Shown piece by piece: positions 25,028 through 34,625 of a stretch of 43,209 nt of DNA. The notes under the pieces were generated by a model. The model was given only the letters and a program-made list of their open reading frames with translations, was not told the origin of the DNA and made no database searches. Position 1 is the first letter of the stretch, and every line of letters starts with the position of its first letter. Source of the stretch: Anaerovorax odorimutans (GTDB taxonomy: Bacteria; Bacillota; Clostridia; Peptostreptococcales; JAAYPU01); contig JAENZQ010000009.1 of NCBI GenBank assembly GCA_016841185.1, positions 1 through 43,209 on the forward strand. The letters run 5' to 3'. Position numbers and translations under genes: made by a program.

Positions 25028-26836
25028 CTATGCTTTAAGCGCCAGCTTTATCATAAACCAGTTTTTATCATATTCGATATCCAATACGCCGTTGTATTTT
25101 TCTACAATTCTTTGGACAATACCCAGACCCAGACCGCGTTTCATATCATCTGTTTTTGTTGAAATATATTTATCATTTTCTTTGACAACAGTATTTTCTT
25201 TGCTGTTCTTGCACATAACATGCATGAATCCATTTTTCATGTTGCAGGCAAACTCAATATTTCTATTATCCATGTCTACCATAGCTGTACAGGCTTCTAT
25301 TGCATTGCCTGTTATATTGATAAACAGACTGTAAAAGTCACTGTCACTCATTTTTATATTTTCAGGAAGATTGAGGGTATAAGTAAAATCGATATTATTC
25401 TTTTCTGATTCTCTTACTACATATCCCATTATATAGTTGAGAAGCTGATTATTCGTATAGATGATCTGCTTGGACACAGGATAATTTTTTGTGAGCTGAG
25501 ACAGATATTCTTTTGCTCTGGTTAGATTTCCTTGATCCATCAAATGATTAAGAGCATTAAAATGGTGATGGATATCATGATTCAGTGCATGGGCTTCTTC
25601 CGTATATTGTTTTATATCGTCAAAATGTTCAAGAGCCAGCCGGCTTTTTATTTGAGAAGACTGAAGGTCCGCAAGGATCTGAGCGTTTTTCTTGAAATAA
25701 GAATTGATCCTGCCTATTACTTCGATGGTAATGAATATTATCAACCCAATCTTTGAAAACATTTCAATATCACTTAAGTGCAGCGGATTGCCGAACATGC
25801 TGTTGAGCCTGCCTGCCAATGTCATAACTATCAATATGAACCCGGCCCATTTTAATCTTTCATATTTTTTCCTGCCATGGCGTATTTCTATGATAAAAGC
25901 TGCTATAGTCAAAATGTAATAGATTGCTATAAGGTATACGAAGACAGCTAAAACCTCTGTTGGAGGATCATTCATAAACAGTTGCATTAATGCTGTAGGT
26001 AAAAATCCGGCAATATGAATGCAAAGAGCAATTATAACAGGAATTTTGAATCTTTCACAGGAGGAATATGCAAATAACAAAACTGCGCATGGTATAAAGA
26101 AATTTACAAGCATGATGAGAAAAGCTGCTTGAGCAGGATTCAACAGCATTAAAAGCAAAAAGCTTTTTCCGGGAATAAACAGCCCGACTAAAATCACAAA
26201 AATGCCAAACCACAGATCGGCTGAAGAGGTTTCATCCTCTTCTTTACGATGCGTTAAAAAAACAAATAGCAAAGCAGTGCCCAGAAGAAATACAAATATT
26301 GCTGCAGCAAAAACGGGAATAGATTTTCCGACAGCATAAGCCATAAGGGATGCTGCATTACCTATATAAATGCGATAGGCACGCAGGTTCATGGTAGGGG
26401 TCAGCGTTAGGGTGAGTTTTTTTCCGGCATAGTCATCAGGTAAAGGTATTATAGCCAGTTTTTTTCCGGGGGAGGCAATAGATGATTGACTATAACCATA
26501 TCGATATATTTCTTTTCCGTTTAATTCGGCAATAATCTTCATATAATCTGATCGGAACATGATGGCAGCATCTTTTCCCCTGTCTTCAAGGGTGTGGGAG
26601 AGATACCAGTTTTCATTGAGATATATGCCTTTGGTACCGCTGGGCAGACATACCGGTTTTGGTTCTGGGTCGAGGCCGGTATGGTACTGCCACTTGTCCG
26701 ATATATCCGTGACGTTTTGGGACATATATGGGTAAGCGGATATATGTATGGAAAGGATTAAAAACAAAATAACGGAAAGCAGAAACAAAACCGCTGGTAT
26801 GAAAGCCGCCGGTTTTATTTTTTTGTTTTGAAACAT
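25028..26836 (-). CDS. 7TM sensor histidine kinase, GHKL/AgrC-like
   Basis: 602 residues. An N-terminal membrane anchor (11-31) leads into an extracellular jelly-roll-like sensor (about 45-165, IYLNENWYLSHTL and LNGKEIYRYG). Seven membrane helices span about 171-376. A coiled linker and a dimerisation/phosphotransfer helix (ALNHDIHHHFNALNHL, likely phospho-His420) follow, and then a GHKL ATPase domain (N-box FINITGNAIEAC near 510, G-box GLGLGIV). The layout is that of 7TMR-DISM receptors joined to an AgrC-like kinase, which pair with LytTR regulators; the regulator at 24298 is the natural partner. The ATG at 26836 has a weak GGCGGTGAG ribosome site. A strong promoter lies at 26875-26903. Confidence 0.88.
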   Translation of the reverse strand: MFQNKKIKPAAFIPAVLFLLSVILFLILSIHISAYPYMSQNVTDISDKWQYHTGLDPEPKPVCLPSGTKGIYLNENWYLSHTLEDRGKDAAIMFRSDYMKIIAELNGKEIYRYGYSQSSIASPGKKLAIIPLPDDYAGKKLTLTLTPTMNLRAYRIYIGNAASLMAYAVGKSIPVFAAAIFVFLLGTALLFVFLTHRKEEDETSSADLWFGIFVILVGLFIPGKSFLLLMLLNPAQAAFLIMLVNFFIPCAVLLFAYSSCERFKIPVIIALCIHIAGFLPTALMQLFMNDPPTEVLAVFVYLIAIYYILTIAAFIIEIRHGRKKYERLKWAGFILIVMTLAGRLNSMFGNPLHLSDIEMFSKIGLIIFITIEVIGRINSYFKKNAQILADLQSSQIKSRLALEHFDDIKQYTEEAHALNHDIHHHFNALNHLMDQGNLTRAKEYLSQLTKNYPVSKQIIYTNNQLLNYIMGYVVRESEKNNIDFTYTLNLPENIKMSDSDFYSLFINITGNAIEACTAMVDMDNRNIEFACNMKNGFMHVMCKNSKENTVVKENDKYISTKTDDMKRGLGLGIVQRIVEKYNGVLDIEYDKNWFMIKLALKA

Positions 26837-26864
26837 GATCTCACCGCCTTCCGCATAATATTGA

Positions 26865-26903
26865 TTACCATTTAATAGTAACAGGTAAAAAACGGTGTTT
26901 CAA
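26865..26903 (-). promoter_or_regulatory. Extended -10 promoter of the histidine kinase with overlapping palindrome
   Basis: On the minus strand TTGAAA (26898-26903) and TACTAT (26875-26880) are 17 bp apart, with a TG dinucleotide one base before the -10. A near-palindrome, TTACCATTTAATAGTAA (26865-26881, 14 of 17 symmetric), covers the -10 box and start site and may be an operator. The rest of the 26837-27051 gap holds no promoter I can call with confidence for the plus-strand gene. Confidence 0.65.
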
Positions 26904-27051
26904 TAGCTTAAACTAAGCCTATCACACTGTTTTGGTATTGAATTGTTCCATTTTTGTCAAAAAACGCCCCAGTTATGACATATCTATCGAAAAAAGGACT
27001 GAAATCGGTATGATGGTGATATAAGAAGGAATCGAGAAGGAGGAATTAAAA

Positions 27052-30000
27052 ATGATAAATAAAGTAAAGACAAAAAGGAGAATTTTTGTTTTTTTAATTG
27101 TTTTGGTTGCGGTTATAGCTGTCTGGATTATGCCTTTTGGTAAACCGTCGTGTTCAGCCCAAGTCCTTGAAAACCCGGAAGAATTTTTTGTATATACGAT
27201 AACGGATGATGAGGCCACTATAACCGGTATTTATTATCCCGCTTTGCCTTGGGACTTTGACGGTCATCTCTTTATCCCGGAGACCCTTGACGGTTATCCC
27301 GTCACGGCCATTGCTAATGAAACTTTTCTTAACTGGCAAACCGACCTGACGGAAGTGACCATTCCCCAAAGTATTGTCAGTATTGGAGGGGGTGCGTTTG
27401 CCAACTGCAGAAACCTAACCAAAGTAACATTTGATTATGATTATGATGAAGCAGGTCTTGAAAGCATTGGAAATTCTGCATTTTCCCAATGCGATTCCCT
27501 TGAAAGCATTGTTATGCTAATTGATGATGATTATAGTATTCCCAATAGTGTTACCAGTATTGGCCAAAACGCATTTTTTGGTTGCAGTGCCTTGGAGAAG
27601 ATAAGTATTCCCAGCGGCCTTACAACTATTGAAGATAATACATTTTTTGGATGTAGCAGCTTGACCAGAGTGATAGAATCATATGCAGGAAGCAGTCTTG
27701 CTACAATTGGCAGCGGTGCGTTTCATGGCTGTAACTTGCAGTTCTATTATATTCCGGAAAGCGTTACCAGTATCGGTGATGCCGCATTTTATAACTGCAG
27801 CAATTTATTTGCTACAAGTATTCCAAATGGCGTTACTGCTCTCGAAGACAATACATTTTATAACTGCAGCAGTTTGAGAAATTTAACATGGTCATATGAG
27901 AATTCTCAAGTAACCAGTATTGGGTATGGTGCATTTATACTGTGCACCAACCTTTCTAATGTATTTGGTGAATCCAGTTTCATTATTCCTAAAAGCGTTG
28001 TCAGTATTGGCGGAGAGGCTTTTTACTCCTGCAGCAACATAAGCGACATTATTATTTCCGATAACGTTACATCCATTGCCGACAATACATTTACTTTACA
28101 TAATGAAAACCTGAGGATTCACGGCTTTGAAGGCTCTTATCCACAGACCTATGCCGACGATCATAGTATCGACTTTGTTGCCCTTTCTCCGGTCAGTCCC
28201 AGCGCTGTTAGCTTTGATAAGAATCCTTCAATGCAGGCTGATGTGAGTACCGATAAAACCTTGGCTTCAGCAGCGCAGGTAACAGATGTCAAGAACGGTG
28301 AAACGTCAATTGGAGCAGGCAACTTCAGCTACAGCGGAAACACGCTGACGATAAAAAAAGAATATCTATTGTTACAGGAACTGGGAATCCTGGAATTGAC
28401 CGTAGTTTTCGATAACGGCGTTACCGGAATCCTGACAATAAATATATCAGACTCCGGACCGGCTGTTATATCTCCTAATATAGGCAGTTTTATTGAAGGT
28501 GCCGAAGCAGATGTGCCAACAGTAATTACCTGGCACAGTGCGGCAAGCGTGTCGGCCGTCAAAGCCGGTGCAGTTCCTCTGACATACGGGGACGATTATA
28601 CTGTAACAAATGACGACGGAACAACAGCTGTTTTGACAATCAAGAAGGAATACCTTCAAATGAAGCCGGAAGGCAGTCTTATATTGAATATTGAGTTTGA
28701 TACGGGTGACTTGGAGACATTAACCATCAGTATTAAAACCAATGATCCTGTACAGAATCCCAATGCGGGCATTTTCCCTGAAACAGAAATATTTTACCAG
28801 ACAAGCCCTGAGGATGTGACAACCACTATCATCTGGAACCAAGCAAGCTCAATTACCGATATAACGGAAGGAGGTACTTCCATCGGTGTGGATAATTATG
28901 CAGTTACAGATAATGACGGGTATACAGCGATTCTGACCATCAAGAAGGAATACCTGGAGACCCAGGCTGTGGGCAGTATTGAGTTGAATATTAATTTCAA
29001 TAAAGGCAACCCGGAGACGTTTATAATAGACATCAGTGAAATTACACCGGTAGTGGACGCAGTCATCAATCCGGTATCGGCCAATTACGACCTCAATGCG
29101 CCGGACGATGTGAGCACTAATATCATCTGGAACAGTGCCAGTACGATTACAGATGTTGTGTACAACTCAACCAGCCTGAATTCCGGTACGGACTACACGA
29201 GAACCGGCAGCGCTCTGACCATTCAGGACAGTTTTCTGTCCGACCTTATGCCTTCGGTAAACGACACCCTTGTATTCGAAATCTGTTTTGATACAGGCAG
29301 CCCCGCTACTTTGACTGTTAACGTGGTGGAAAGCTATATTCCTTCTGATGACGCCGACCTGAGCGGCCTGACGGTGGGAGGCAGCACGATAAGCGGCTTT
29401 GATCCTTCTGTTGAAGAATATTATGTTGAACTGCCCTTTGGCACCTTGCCCGGTAGTGCAGCCGCAACAGTCAGCGCGACAGCTAATGAGTCAAATGCAC
29501 ATGTAGATATTACACAAGCAGCTGTTTTACCCGGCAGTGCTGCAGTAGTAGTGACTGCCGAAGATATGGTTACTTCTAAGATGTATACGATTAACTTCAC
29601 TTTAGGGTCAGCACCTATTGCACCGAGCATTACTACAACATCTCTTTCTGACGGTGAGGTAAACGAAGCATACAATCAAACCCTTAGTGCAACAGGGGAT
29701 ACGCCCATCACGTGGAGCATCGAAAGCGGAAGTCTGCCGGATGGCCTTACACTGAACGAGAGTACCGGAATCATCGGCGGCACACCCACTGCCGACGGCA
29801 CATTCACCTTTACTGTTCAAGCACAAAACAGCACCGGGAGTGATACACAAGCCTTGAGCATAACCATCAATCCAGTATCTATTGCACCGAGCATTACTAC
29901 AACATCTCTTTCTGACGGTGAGGTAAACGAAGCATACAATCAAACCCTTAGTGCAACAGGGGATACGCCCATCACGTGGAGCATCGAAAGCGGAAGTCTG

Positions 30001-31359
30001 CCGGATGGCCTTACACTGAACGAGAGTACCGGAATCATCGGCGGCACACCCACTGCCGACGGCACATTCACCTTTACTGTTCAAGCACAAAACAGCACCG
30101 GGAGTGATACACAAGCCTTGAGCATAACCATCGAACCTTTATCAAACGGAGGTAACTCCGGAGGCAGTTCCGGAAGAAGCGGAAGCAGTGATCCTAAGTA
30201 CAGTGCAAAAGTAACGGAAAACGGTAAAAAAGGGTCAGATCTTTCGGTTACCGTTGATAAAAGAAATGATACGGCAACAGTTGAGATTGGTGGAAAAAAT
30301 AAATTTTCAGATGGAGGAGAAACAATCATTACTGTTCCTCGAATATCAGGAGTCCATCAATATGGCATAAGCATTTCAGCTGATCACCTTACCGGTTCGA
30401 ATGATGAAGGAACATTGACCTTAAATACGGAAATAGGAAACATAACGATTCCCGGCAATATGCTGACAGGCTCAGATGCAGACAAAGGCAAAACGGAAAT
30501 TATAATCGGGCAAGGCAATAAATCCGATTTGACGGATGAAGTAAAAGATGTCATAGGTGACAGACCGTTGGTGCAATTGACTATGACCATAGACGGAAAG
30601 CAGAAAGATTGGAACAACCCCCATTCACCTGTTACCGTCTCTATACCTTACACGCCTACAGCAGAAGAACTTAAAGACCCTGAACATATCACCGTATGGT
30701 ATATCGACGGCTCCGGCAATGCGATAGAAGTACCCAGCGGAAGGTACGACCCGGAAACAGGCACGGTGACCTTCAATACTACACACTTCAGCGATTATGC
30801 AGTGGTTTTTGTGGAAAAAACCTTTGAGGACTTAGAGAGTGTCGCTTGGGCAAAGGAACAGATTGAAATTCTTGCATCCAAAGGCATATTAAGAGGAATA
30901 TCTGAAAAGGAATATGCACCCCAGACAGACATTACCCGTGCAGACTTCCTGTATTTCCTTGTGAGGACTTTGGACGTAGATGCCAAATTTGACGAAAATT
31001 TTGAGGATATAAAAAGCGGTGCTTATTATTATGACGAAATTGCCATAGCAAAAGAACTGGGCATTACCCGGGGTACCGGAGATAACAAATTTAATCCGAA
31101 TTCCAATATAACAAGGCAGGATATGATGGTTCTGACCGAAAGGACATTAAGGATGTTGAACAAGATAGAAAATAGAGGATTAACATCGGACTTAGAGATA
31201 TTCGGTGATAAGTCTCTGATTGCCGATTATGCGATGGGCAGTATGGCTTCTTTGGTAAAGGAAGGGCTCATTGAAGGGGACGGAGAAAAAATTCATCCTC
31301 TCGGCAATACAACAAGGGCGGAAGCAGCAGTATTTCTTTACAGGATTTATAATAAGTAG
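27052..31359 (+). CDS. Giant SLH surface protein with BspA repeats, X2 modules and He_PIG repeats
   Basis: 1435 residues. The order is: signal peptide (1-37); BspA-type leucine-rich repeats (45-375, repeated IP-SVTSIG-AF-C-L units); four X2-like Ig modules (382-467, 468-562, 565-664, 665-761, each ending LTIKKEYL or similar plus an FDTG strand); a cadherin-like beta-sandwich (765-851); two identical He_PIG repeats (856-941, 944-1029); a Gly/Ser linker; a pre-SLH module (1047-1253); and three SLH domains (1254-1435). BspA repeats mediate binding to host or matrix proteins in other bacteria, so adhesion is the likely role. The C-terminal 390 residues closely resemble those of the 10175 protein, and its last 55 coding bases before the divergence point equal the start of the window. 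AAGGAGG lies 8 nt before the ATG. It is transcribed away from the histidine kinase. Confidence 0.9.
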   Translation: MINKVKTKRRIFVFLIVLVAVIAVWIMPFGKPSCSAQVLENPEEFFVYTITDDEATITGIYYPALPWDFDGHLFIPETLDGYPVTAIANETFLNWQTDLTEVTIPQSIVSIGGGAFANCRNLTKVTFDYDYDEAGLESIGNSAFSQCDSLESIVMLIDDDYSIPNSVTSIGQNAFFGCSALEKISIPSGLTTIEDNTFFGCSSLTRVIESYAGSSLATIGSGAFHGCNLQFYYIPESVTSIGDAAFYNCSNLFATSIPNGVTALEDNTFYNCSSLRNLTWSYENSQVTSIGYGAFILCTNLSNVFGESSFIIPKSVVSIGGEAFYSCSNISDIIISDNVTSIADNTFTLHNENLRIHGFEGSYPQTYADDHSIDFVALSPVSPSAVSFDKNPSMQADVSTDKTLASAAQVTDVKNGETSIGAGNFSYSGNTLTIKKEYLLLQELGILELTVVFDNGVTGILTINISDSGPAVISPNIGSFIEGAEADVPTVITWHSAASVSAVKAGAVPLTYGDDYTVTNDDGTTAVLTIKKEYLQMKPEGSLILNIEFDTGDLETLTISIKTNDPVQNPNAGIFPETEIFYQTSPEDVTTTIIWNQASSITDITEGGTSIGVDNYAVTDNDGYTAILTIKKEYLETQAVGSIELNINFNKGNPETFIIDISEITPVVDAVINPVSANYDLNAPDDVSTNIIWNSASTITDVVYNSTSLNSGTDYTRTGSALTIQDSFLSDLMPSVNDTLVFEICFDTGSPATLTVNVVESYIPSDDADLSGLTVGGSTISGFDPSVEEYYVELPFGTLPGSAAATVSATANESNAHVDITQAAVLPGSAAVVVTAEDMVTSKMYTINFTLGSAPIAPSITTTSLSDGEVNEAYNQTLSATGDTPITWSIESGSLPDGLTLNESTGIIGGTPTADGTFTFTVQAQNSTGSDTQALSITINPVSIAPSITTTSLSDGEVNEAYNQTLSATGDTPITWSIESGSLPDGLTLNESTGIIGGTPTADGTFTFTVQAQNSTGSDTQALSITIEPLSNGGNSGGSSGRSGSSDPKYSAKVTENGKKGSDLSVTVDKRNDTATVEIGGKNKFSDGGETIITVPRISGVHQYGISISADHLTGSNDEGTLTLNTEIGNITIPGNMLTGSDADKGKTEIIIGQGNKSDLTDEVKDVIGDRPLVQLTMTIDGKQKDWNNPHSPVTVSIPYTPTAEELKDPEHITVWYIDGSGNAIEVPSGRYDPETGTVTFNTTHFSDYAVVFVEKTFEDLESVAWAKEQIEILASKGILRGISEKEYAPQTDITRADFLYFLVRTLDVDAKFDENFEDIKSGAYYYDEIAIAKELGITRGTGDNKFNPNSNITRQDMMVLTERTLRMLNKIENRGLTSDLEIFGDKSLIADYAMGSMASLVKEGLIEGDGEKIHPLGNTTRAEAAVFLYRIYNK
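29615..29868 (+). repeat. He_PIG domain repeat, copy 1 (254 bp)
   Basis: It appears identical at every base compared to 29879-30132, with a period of 264 bp (88 codons). Each copy encodes one He_PIG domain of the 27052 protein. Confidence 0.92.
29879..30132 (+). repeat. He_PIG domain repeat, copy 2 (254 bp)
   Basis: Tandem partner of 29615-29868; only the 10-bp junction differs. Slippage or recombination between copies would change domain number without breaking the frame. Confidence 0.92.
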
Positions 31360-31371
31360 TCGGATTTGTAG

Positions 31372-31392
31372 GGACAGCCCTTGCGGCTGTCC
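31372..31392 (+). terminator. GC-rich hairpin after the SLH gene
   Basis: GGACAGCC (31372-31379) pairs with GGCTGTCC (31385-31392) around CTTGC, 13 nt after the stop. There is no T-run, so it may be a dispersed repeat or a message-stabilising element, not a classical terminator. It has the look of the GTAGGGGC…-type palindromes found between genes in Clostridia (recollection). Confidence 0.5.
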
Positions 31393-31481
31393 GAGAGAAG
31401 TGAAAGTGCAATGGCGAGTATAGGGTTGATTAGGAAAAAGATAAGAGGTAAGAGATAATAATAAGGAGGGATATATTTATT

Positions 31482-34400
31482 ATGAAACGGCACATAATCA
31501 TTTTTTGTCTTATTTTTATTCTTTTAAGTATGACAACGGATACTATGGCTCTGACATTAATTGAATCGAACTCCGTTATGAAGCCGGATGCCTTATCGGA
31601 AAAACCTGTTTCAATACTTTACGTCGACTGTAATGCACAGGGAGAGAATAACGGGAGTACATGGGAAGATGCATATAACGACCTTCAGGATGCCATTGAT
31701 GCCGCATCTCCAGGGGATAGTATATGGGCGGCAGCAGGAACATACAAACCTGCAAAAGATATGAACGGAGAAGTACCTGAAAACGAAAAAGATAAAACTT
31801 TTATGCTGAAAAATGGTGTGAGTATTCTTGGTGGTTTTGAAGGAAATGAAGATCCCGATGGCTTTGATTTAAACAGCAGAGATTTTGAAAAGAATAAGAC
31901 GATCTTAAGCGGAGATTTGAAAGACGATAACGATGAAGAAGTCGTTTCCCAACAGCCCCAATTAGGTGTAATGACTTTGCTGAACAGCCTTTTTGGTTCC
32001 ATTACGTGTTTTTTTGAGGATGACATAGATTTAGAGGATATTCAAAAAATCTATGAAAGTTCACAAGGGTTAACTCTTTTTAGTGAAAAGGAGTATCAAG
32101 CTGTTAAAAATGCACTTGTAAGCAATGATTCATTGAAGCAGCTGTTGGAATCCTTCGACGATGAATTTGTCATTGGGCTGAAAGCTGAAGATAAAAAGGA
32201 TGTTGTAACCGTTATAAGGGCATATATTCTATATAAATTAGGTTATGAGAGCCTGGAAGAGCTTCAAGATTCATTTAAAATCATTAAGCTGCTTTCTGGT
32301 GAACCGCCTTTGAAAAATTGGGATGATGACTGTTACACTGTAGTTACGGGTATCGATATTCAACAATCGACCATGCTCAATGGCCTTTGTATATACGGAG
32401 GAAACGGAAACCGGTTAAAACAGTTTAATTATTTTGGAGGTTTTTATGCCGGAGGAATGACATTGTTTAAAAGTGCACCTGTTATTTCCGAATGTACTTT
32501 TAAGGACAATTCAGGGGGGTGTGCTGCGTCCCTATGCAATGTTATGAGTTCACCTATGGTTTTAGATTGCACATTTTCCGATAGTTTTACGGAAGTTCTC
32601 GGAGGAGCCGTACTTAATTATATCAATTCTTCACCGGTGATAAAAAGCTGTCAATTCCATAATAACTTTACTTATGGTCATGGCGGCGGAATCACAAATT
32701 TCGGGGCCGGGGGGCTAATTGAAGATTGTACTTTTTACGGTAATTATGCATCAGGGGGCGGCGGAATTTATTATATCTACAACAGTAAAGGAGAAGGACA
32801 GCTTTTAGATGATTACGGCAATGGATTTGAGGGCATAAAGTATCAACCTGCATCGGCAAAGATATCCGACTGCTTATTTGAGAAAAATCTGACATTAGAG
32901 GGAGAAGGTTCAGGCATTTATGTTGAAGGGGATATACCTTTGAGCATAGAAAATTCTGTTTTTACGCAAAACAAATCTTTAAAAGGCACTATATTTATTA
33001 AAGATTCAGATAAAGTAGATATTACAAACTGTACGCTGAGCTGCAATATGATGGAAGATGACTGCGATGGTGAGACTATTATGATAGCAGGCGAGAATGC
33101 AAAGGCAGTGATAAATAATTGTATTATCTGGGGTAATTCGGGAAGAAACGGCCAAATAAGCGGAACCGCCGAGGTTAACTACAGCTGTATCGAGGGCGGC
33201 TATCAAGGTACAGGTGTGCATAATATCGACCGAAATCCGGATTTCATTAAAAACCCGGATGTATTAAATGACGGTACTTCGGCATTATATCAATTTACAG
33301 ACTTAAGGCTGGATGCTTCTTCACCATGTATTGACGCAGGAAGCAATAAACTTTCATCTGATGCGCTTTTAGATTTTGCCGGAAACAACCGCAGAGTGGA
33401 TACGGCGGTTATCGAAGATACCGGTGAGGGAGAATCTCCAATTATAGATATGGGTGCTTATGAAGCGGATTTCCCTCCGGCGCCTATCCGTTTAAAAGCC
33501 GAAAATATTGATTGTGATGAAATTACATTTTCCTGGGCAATACCTGAAAACGGAGCCGATATCGAAGAATATGGAATTTACAGAATAAAAGGTATTATTG
33601 ATAATACGGATAGGGAATTGGCAGATGACATGATATTGATCGGCAGTACCGATGAACAGATATTTACGGATGAGGATCTTGAACCAGGGATCAAGTATTA
33701 CTATGCCGTGAGGGCAAAAGACTCAGAAGGGTGCATATCTCCTTTCAGTGATATCTTATCGGTACAGACCCAGCTGCCCCGTGAACTTCAGATACATGCT
33801 CCGGATAGCCTGAGGATGTATCTGAACAGAACAAAAACAATGGACTGTTCTATAACAGGCGGCTTATGGGATTTCCTTTTTGTTGATATAGACTATGGGA
33901 ATGGAATTAAAGAAAGCTGTGTTTTAATGGATAAAGATCTATTCAGAGGCACTTCAGAGTTGGATGACCACTCAAGATATGAACTGTATACCGGAACGGA
34001 TACGGTTTATATGGAATATCATGAGGGCAGTTCCAGATACAGTTCCAAGTACGAAGACCGGCACCTGAGTTCAGAGCTCAGATATGATAAAGCAGGGAAA
34101 TACGAGATTCATATAAAAGCAGCAGATGAAAATGGTAATACGGCAGAAAAAGTTGTAGAAGTAACGGTATTTCCCCGCTCATCACGGAGACGGCCATCAC
34201 CGAAGACTTCAGAAGAGCCTGAGACACCACAGCTATCAAGTAACGCAGATCTCTCAATGATAACAGAAAGCAGCGGATTTCTGGAACCGTCCTTTAGCCC
34301 GGATGTTACAGATTATTCCTTGAATTTTGACCCGGACTTGCGTTTATCTTTGACCATTACTGCTGAAAATGAAAATGCATCCATCACAATTGAGATTACC

Positions 34401-34559
34401 GATACTTCTGACAACAGCCAGTTTTTATATGATGAATTTGACAGCAGCGGCACCACAGATCCCATGCGTTATAACGGATTATATGAAGCAGAAATCGTTG
34501 TAACGGCTCAAGATGGTACAACAAAAACTTATACATTAAGTATGATGCCGATACAATAG
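31482..34559 (+). CDS. Secreted right-handed beta-helix protein with Fn3 and cadherin-like domains
   Basis: 1025 residues. A signal peptide (1-23) is followed by the start of a polymorphic beta-helix fold (YVDCNAQGENNGSTWEDAYN, ILGGFEG, ILSGDLKDDND; 45-150). An unusual, probably alpha-helical insert occupies about 150-277, and the helix continues at CYTVVTG…LNGLCIYGGNG with coils (LIEDCTFYGN, SCQFHNN) to about 650. A fibronectin type III domain follows (about 668-765), then a PKD-like region (770-900) and a cadherin-like beta-sandwich (about 925-1025). No SLH domain or sortase motif is visible, so retention at the surface is unexplained; it may bind polysaccharide or a partner. GGAGGG is 11 nt before the ATG, a longer spacing than usual. 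It follows the SLH gene by 122 bp and ends at a bidirectional terminator. Confidence 0.85.
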   Translation: MKRHIIIFCLIFILLSMTTDTMALTLIESNSVMKPDALSEKPVSILYVDCNAQGENNGSTWEDAYNDLQDAIDAASPGDSIWAAAGTYKPAKDMNGEVPENEKDKTFMLKNGVSILGGFEGNEDPDGFDLNSRDFEKNKTILSGDLKDDNDEEVVSQQPQLGVMTLLNSLFGSITCFFEDDIDLEDIQKIYESSQGLTLFSEKEYQAVKNALVSNDSLKQLLESFDDEFVIGLKAEDKKDVVTVIRAYILYKLGYESLEELQDSFKIIKLLSGEPPLKNWDDDCYTVVTGIDIQQSTMLNGLCIYGGNGNRLKQFNYFGGFYAGGMTLFKSAPVISECTFKDNSGGCAASLCNVMSSPMVLDCTFSDSFTEVLGGAVLNYINSSPVIKSCQFHNNFTYGHGGGITNFGAGGLIEDCTFYGNYASGGGGIYYIYNSKGEGQLLDDYGNGFEGIKYQPASAKISDCLFEKNLTLEGEGSGIYVEGDIPLSIENSVFTQNKSLKGTIFIKDSDKVDITNCTLSCNMMEDDCDGETIMIAGENAKAVINNCIIWGNSGRNGQISGTAEVNYSCIEGGYQGTGVHNIDRNPDFIKNPDVLNDGTSALYQFTDLRLDASSPCIDAGSNKLSSDALLDFAGNNRRVDTAVIEDTGEGESPIIDMGAYEADFPPAPIRLKAENIDCDEITFSWAIPENGADIEEYGIYRIKGIIDNTDRELADDMILIGSTDEQIFTDEDLEPGIKYYYAVRAKDSEGCISPFSDILSVQTQLPRELQIHAPDSLRMYLNRTKTMDCSITGGLWDFLFVDIDYGNGIKESCVLMDKDLFRGTSELDDHSRYELYTGTDTVYMEYHEGSSRYSSKYEDRHLSSELRYDKAGKYEIHIKAADENGNTAEKVVEVTVFPRSSRRRPSPKTSEEPETPQLSSNADLSMITESSGFLEPSFSPDVTDYSLNFDPDLRLSLTITAENENASITIEITDTSDNSQFLYDEFDSSGTTDPMRYNGLYEAEIVVTAQDGTTKTYTLSMMPIQ

Positions 34560-34573
34560 GAATATCTTTATAC

Positions 34574-34612
34574 AAAACACCTTGATCTACCTTAATCATC
34601 AGGGTGTTTTTA
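34574..34612. terminator. Bidirectional intrinsic terminator between convergent genes
   Basis: AAAACACC (34574-34581) pairs with GGTGTTTT (34603-34610), extended inward by TTGAT/ATCA pairing. T-runs follow on both strands. It serves the beta-helix gene (plus) and the efflux gene (minus, stop at 34626). Confidence 0.8.
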
Positions 34613-34625
34613 CTTTTATATATTT

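Noticed and set aside
29608-30114. 168-codon minus-strand frame with internal repetition
   Set aside because: It is the antisense shadow of the duplicated He_PIG repeats; it has no ribosome site or recognisable family.
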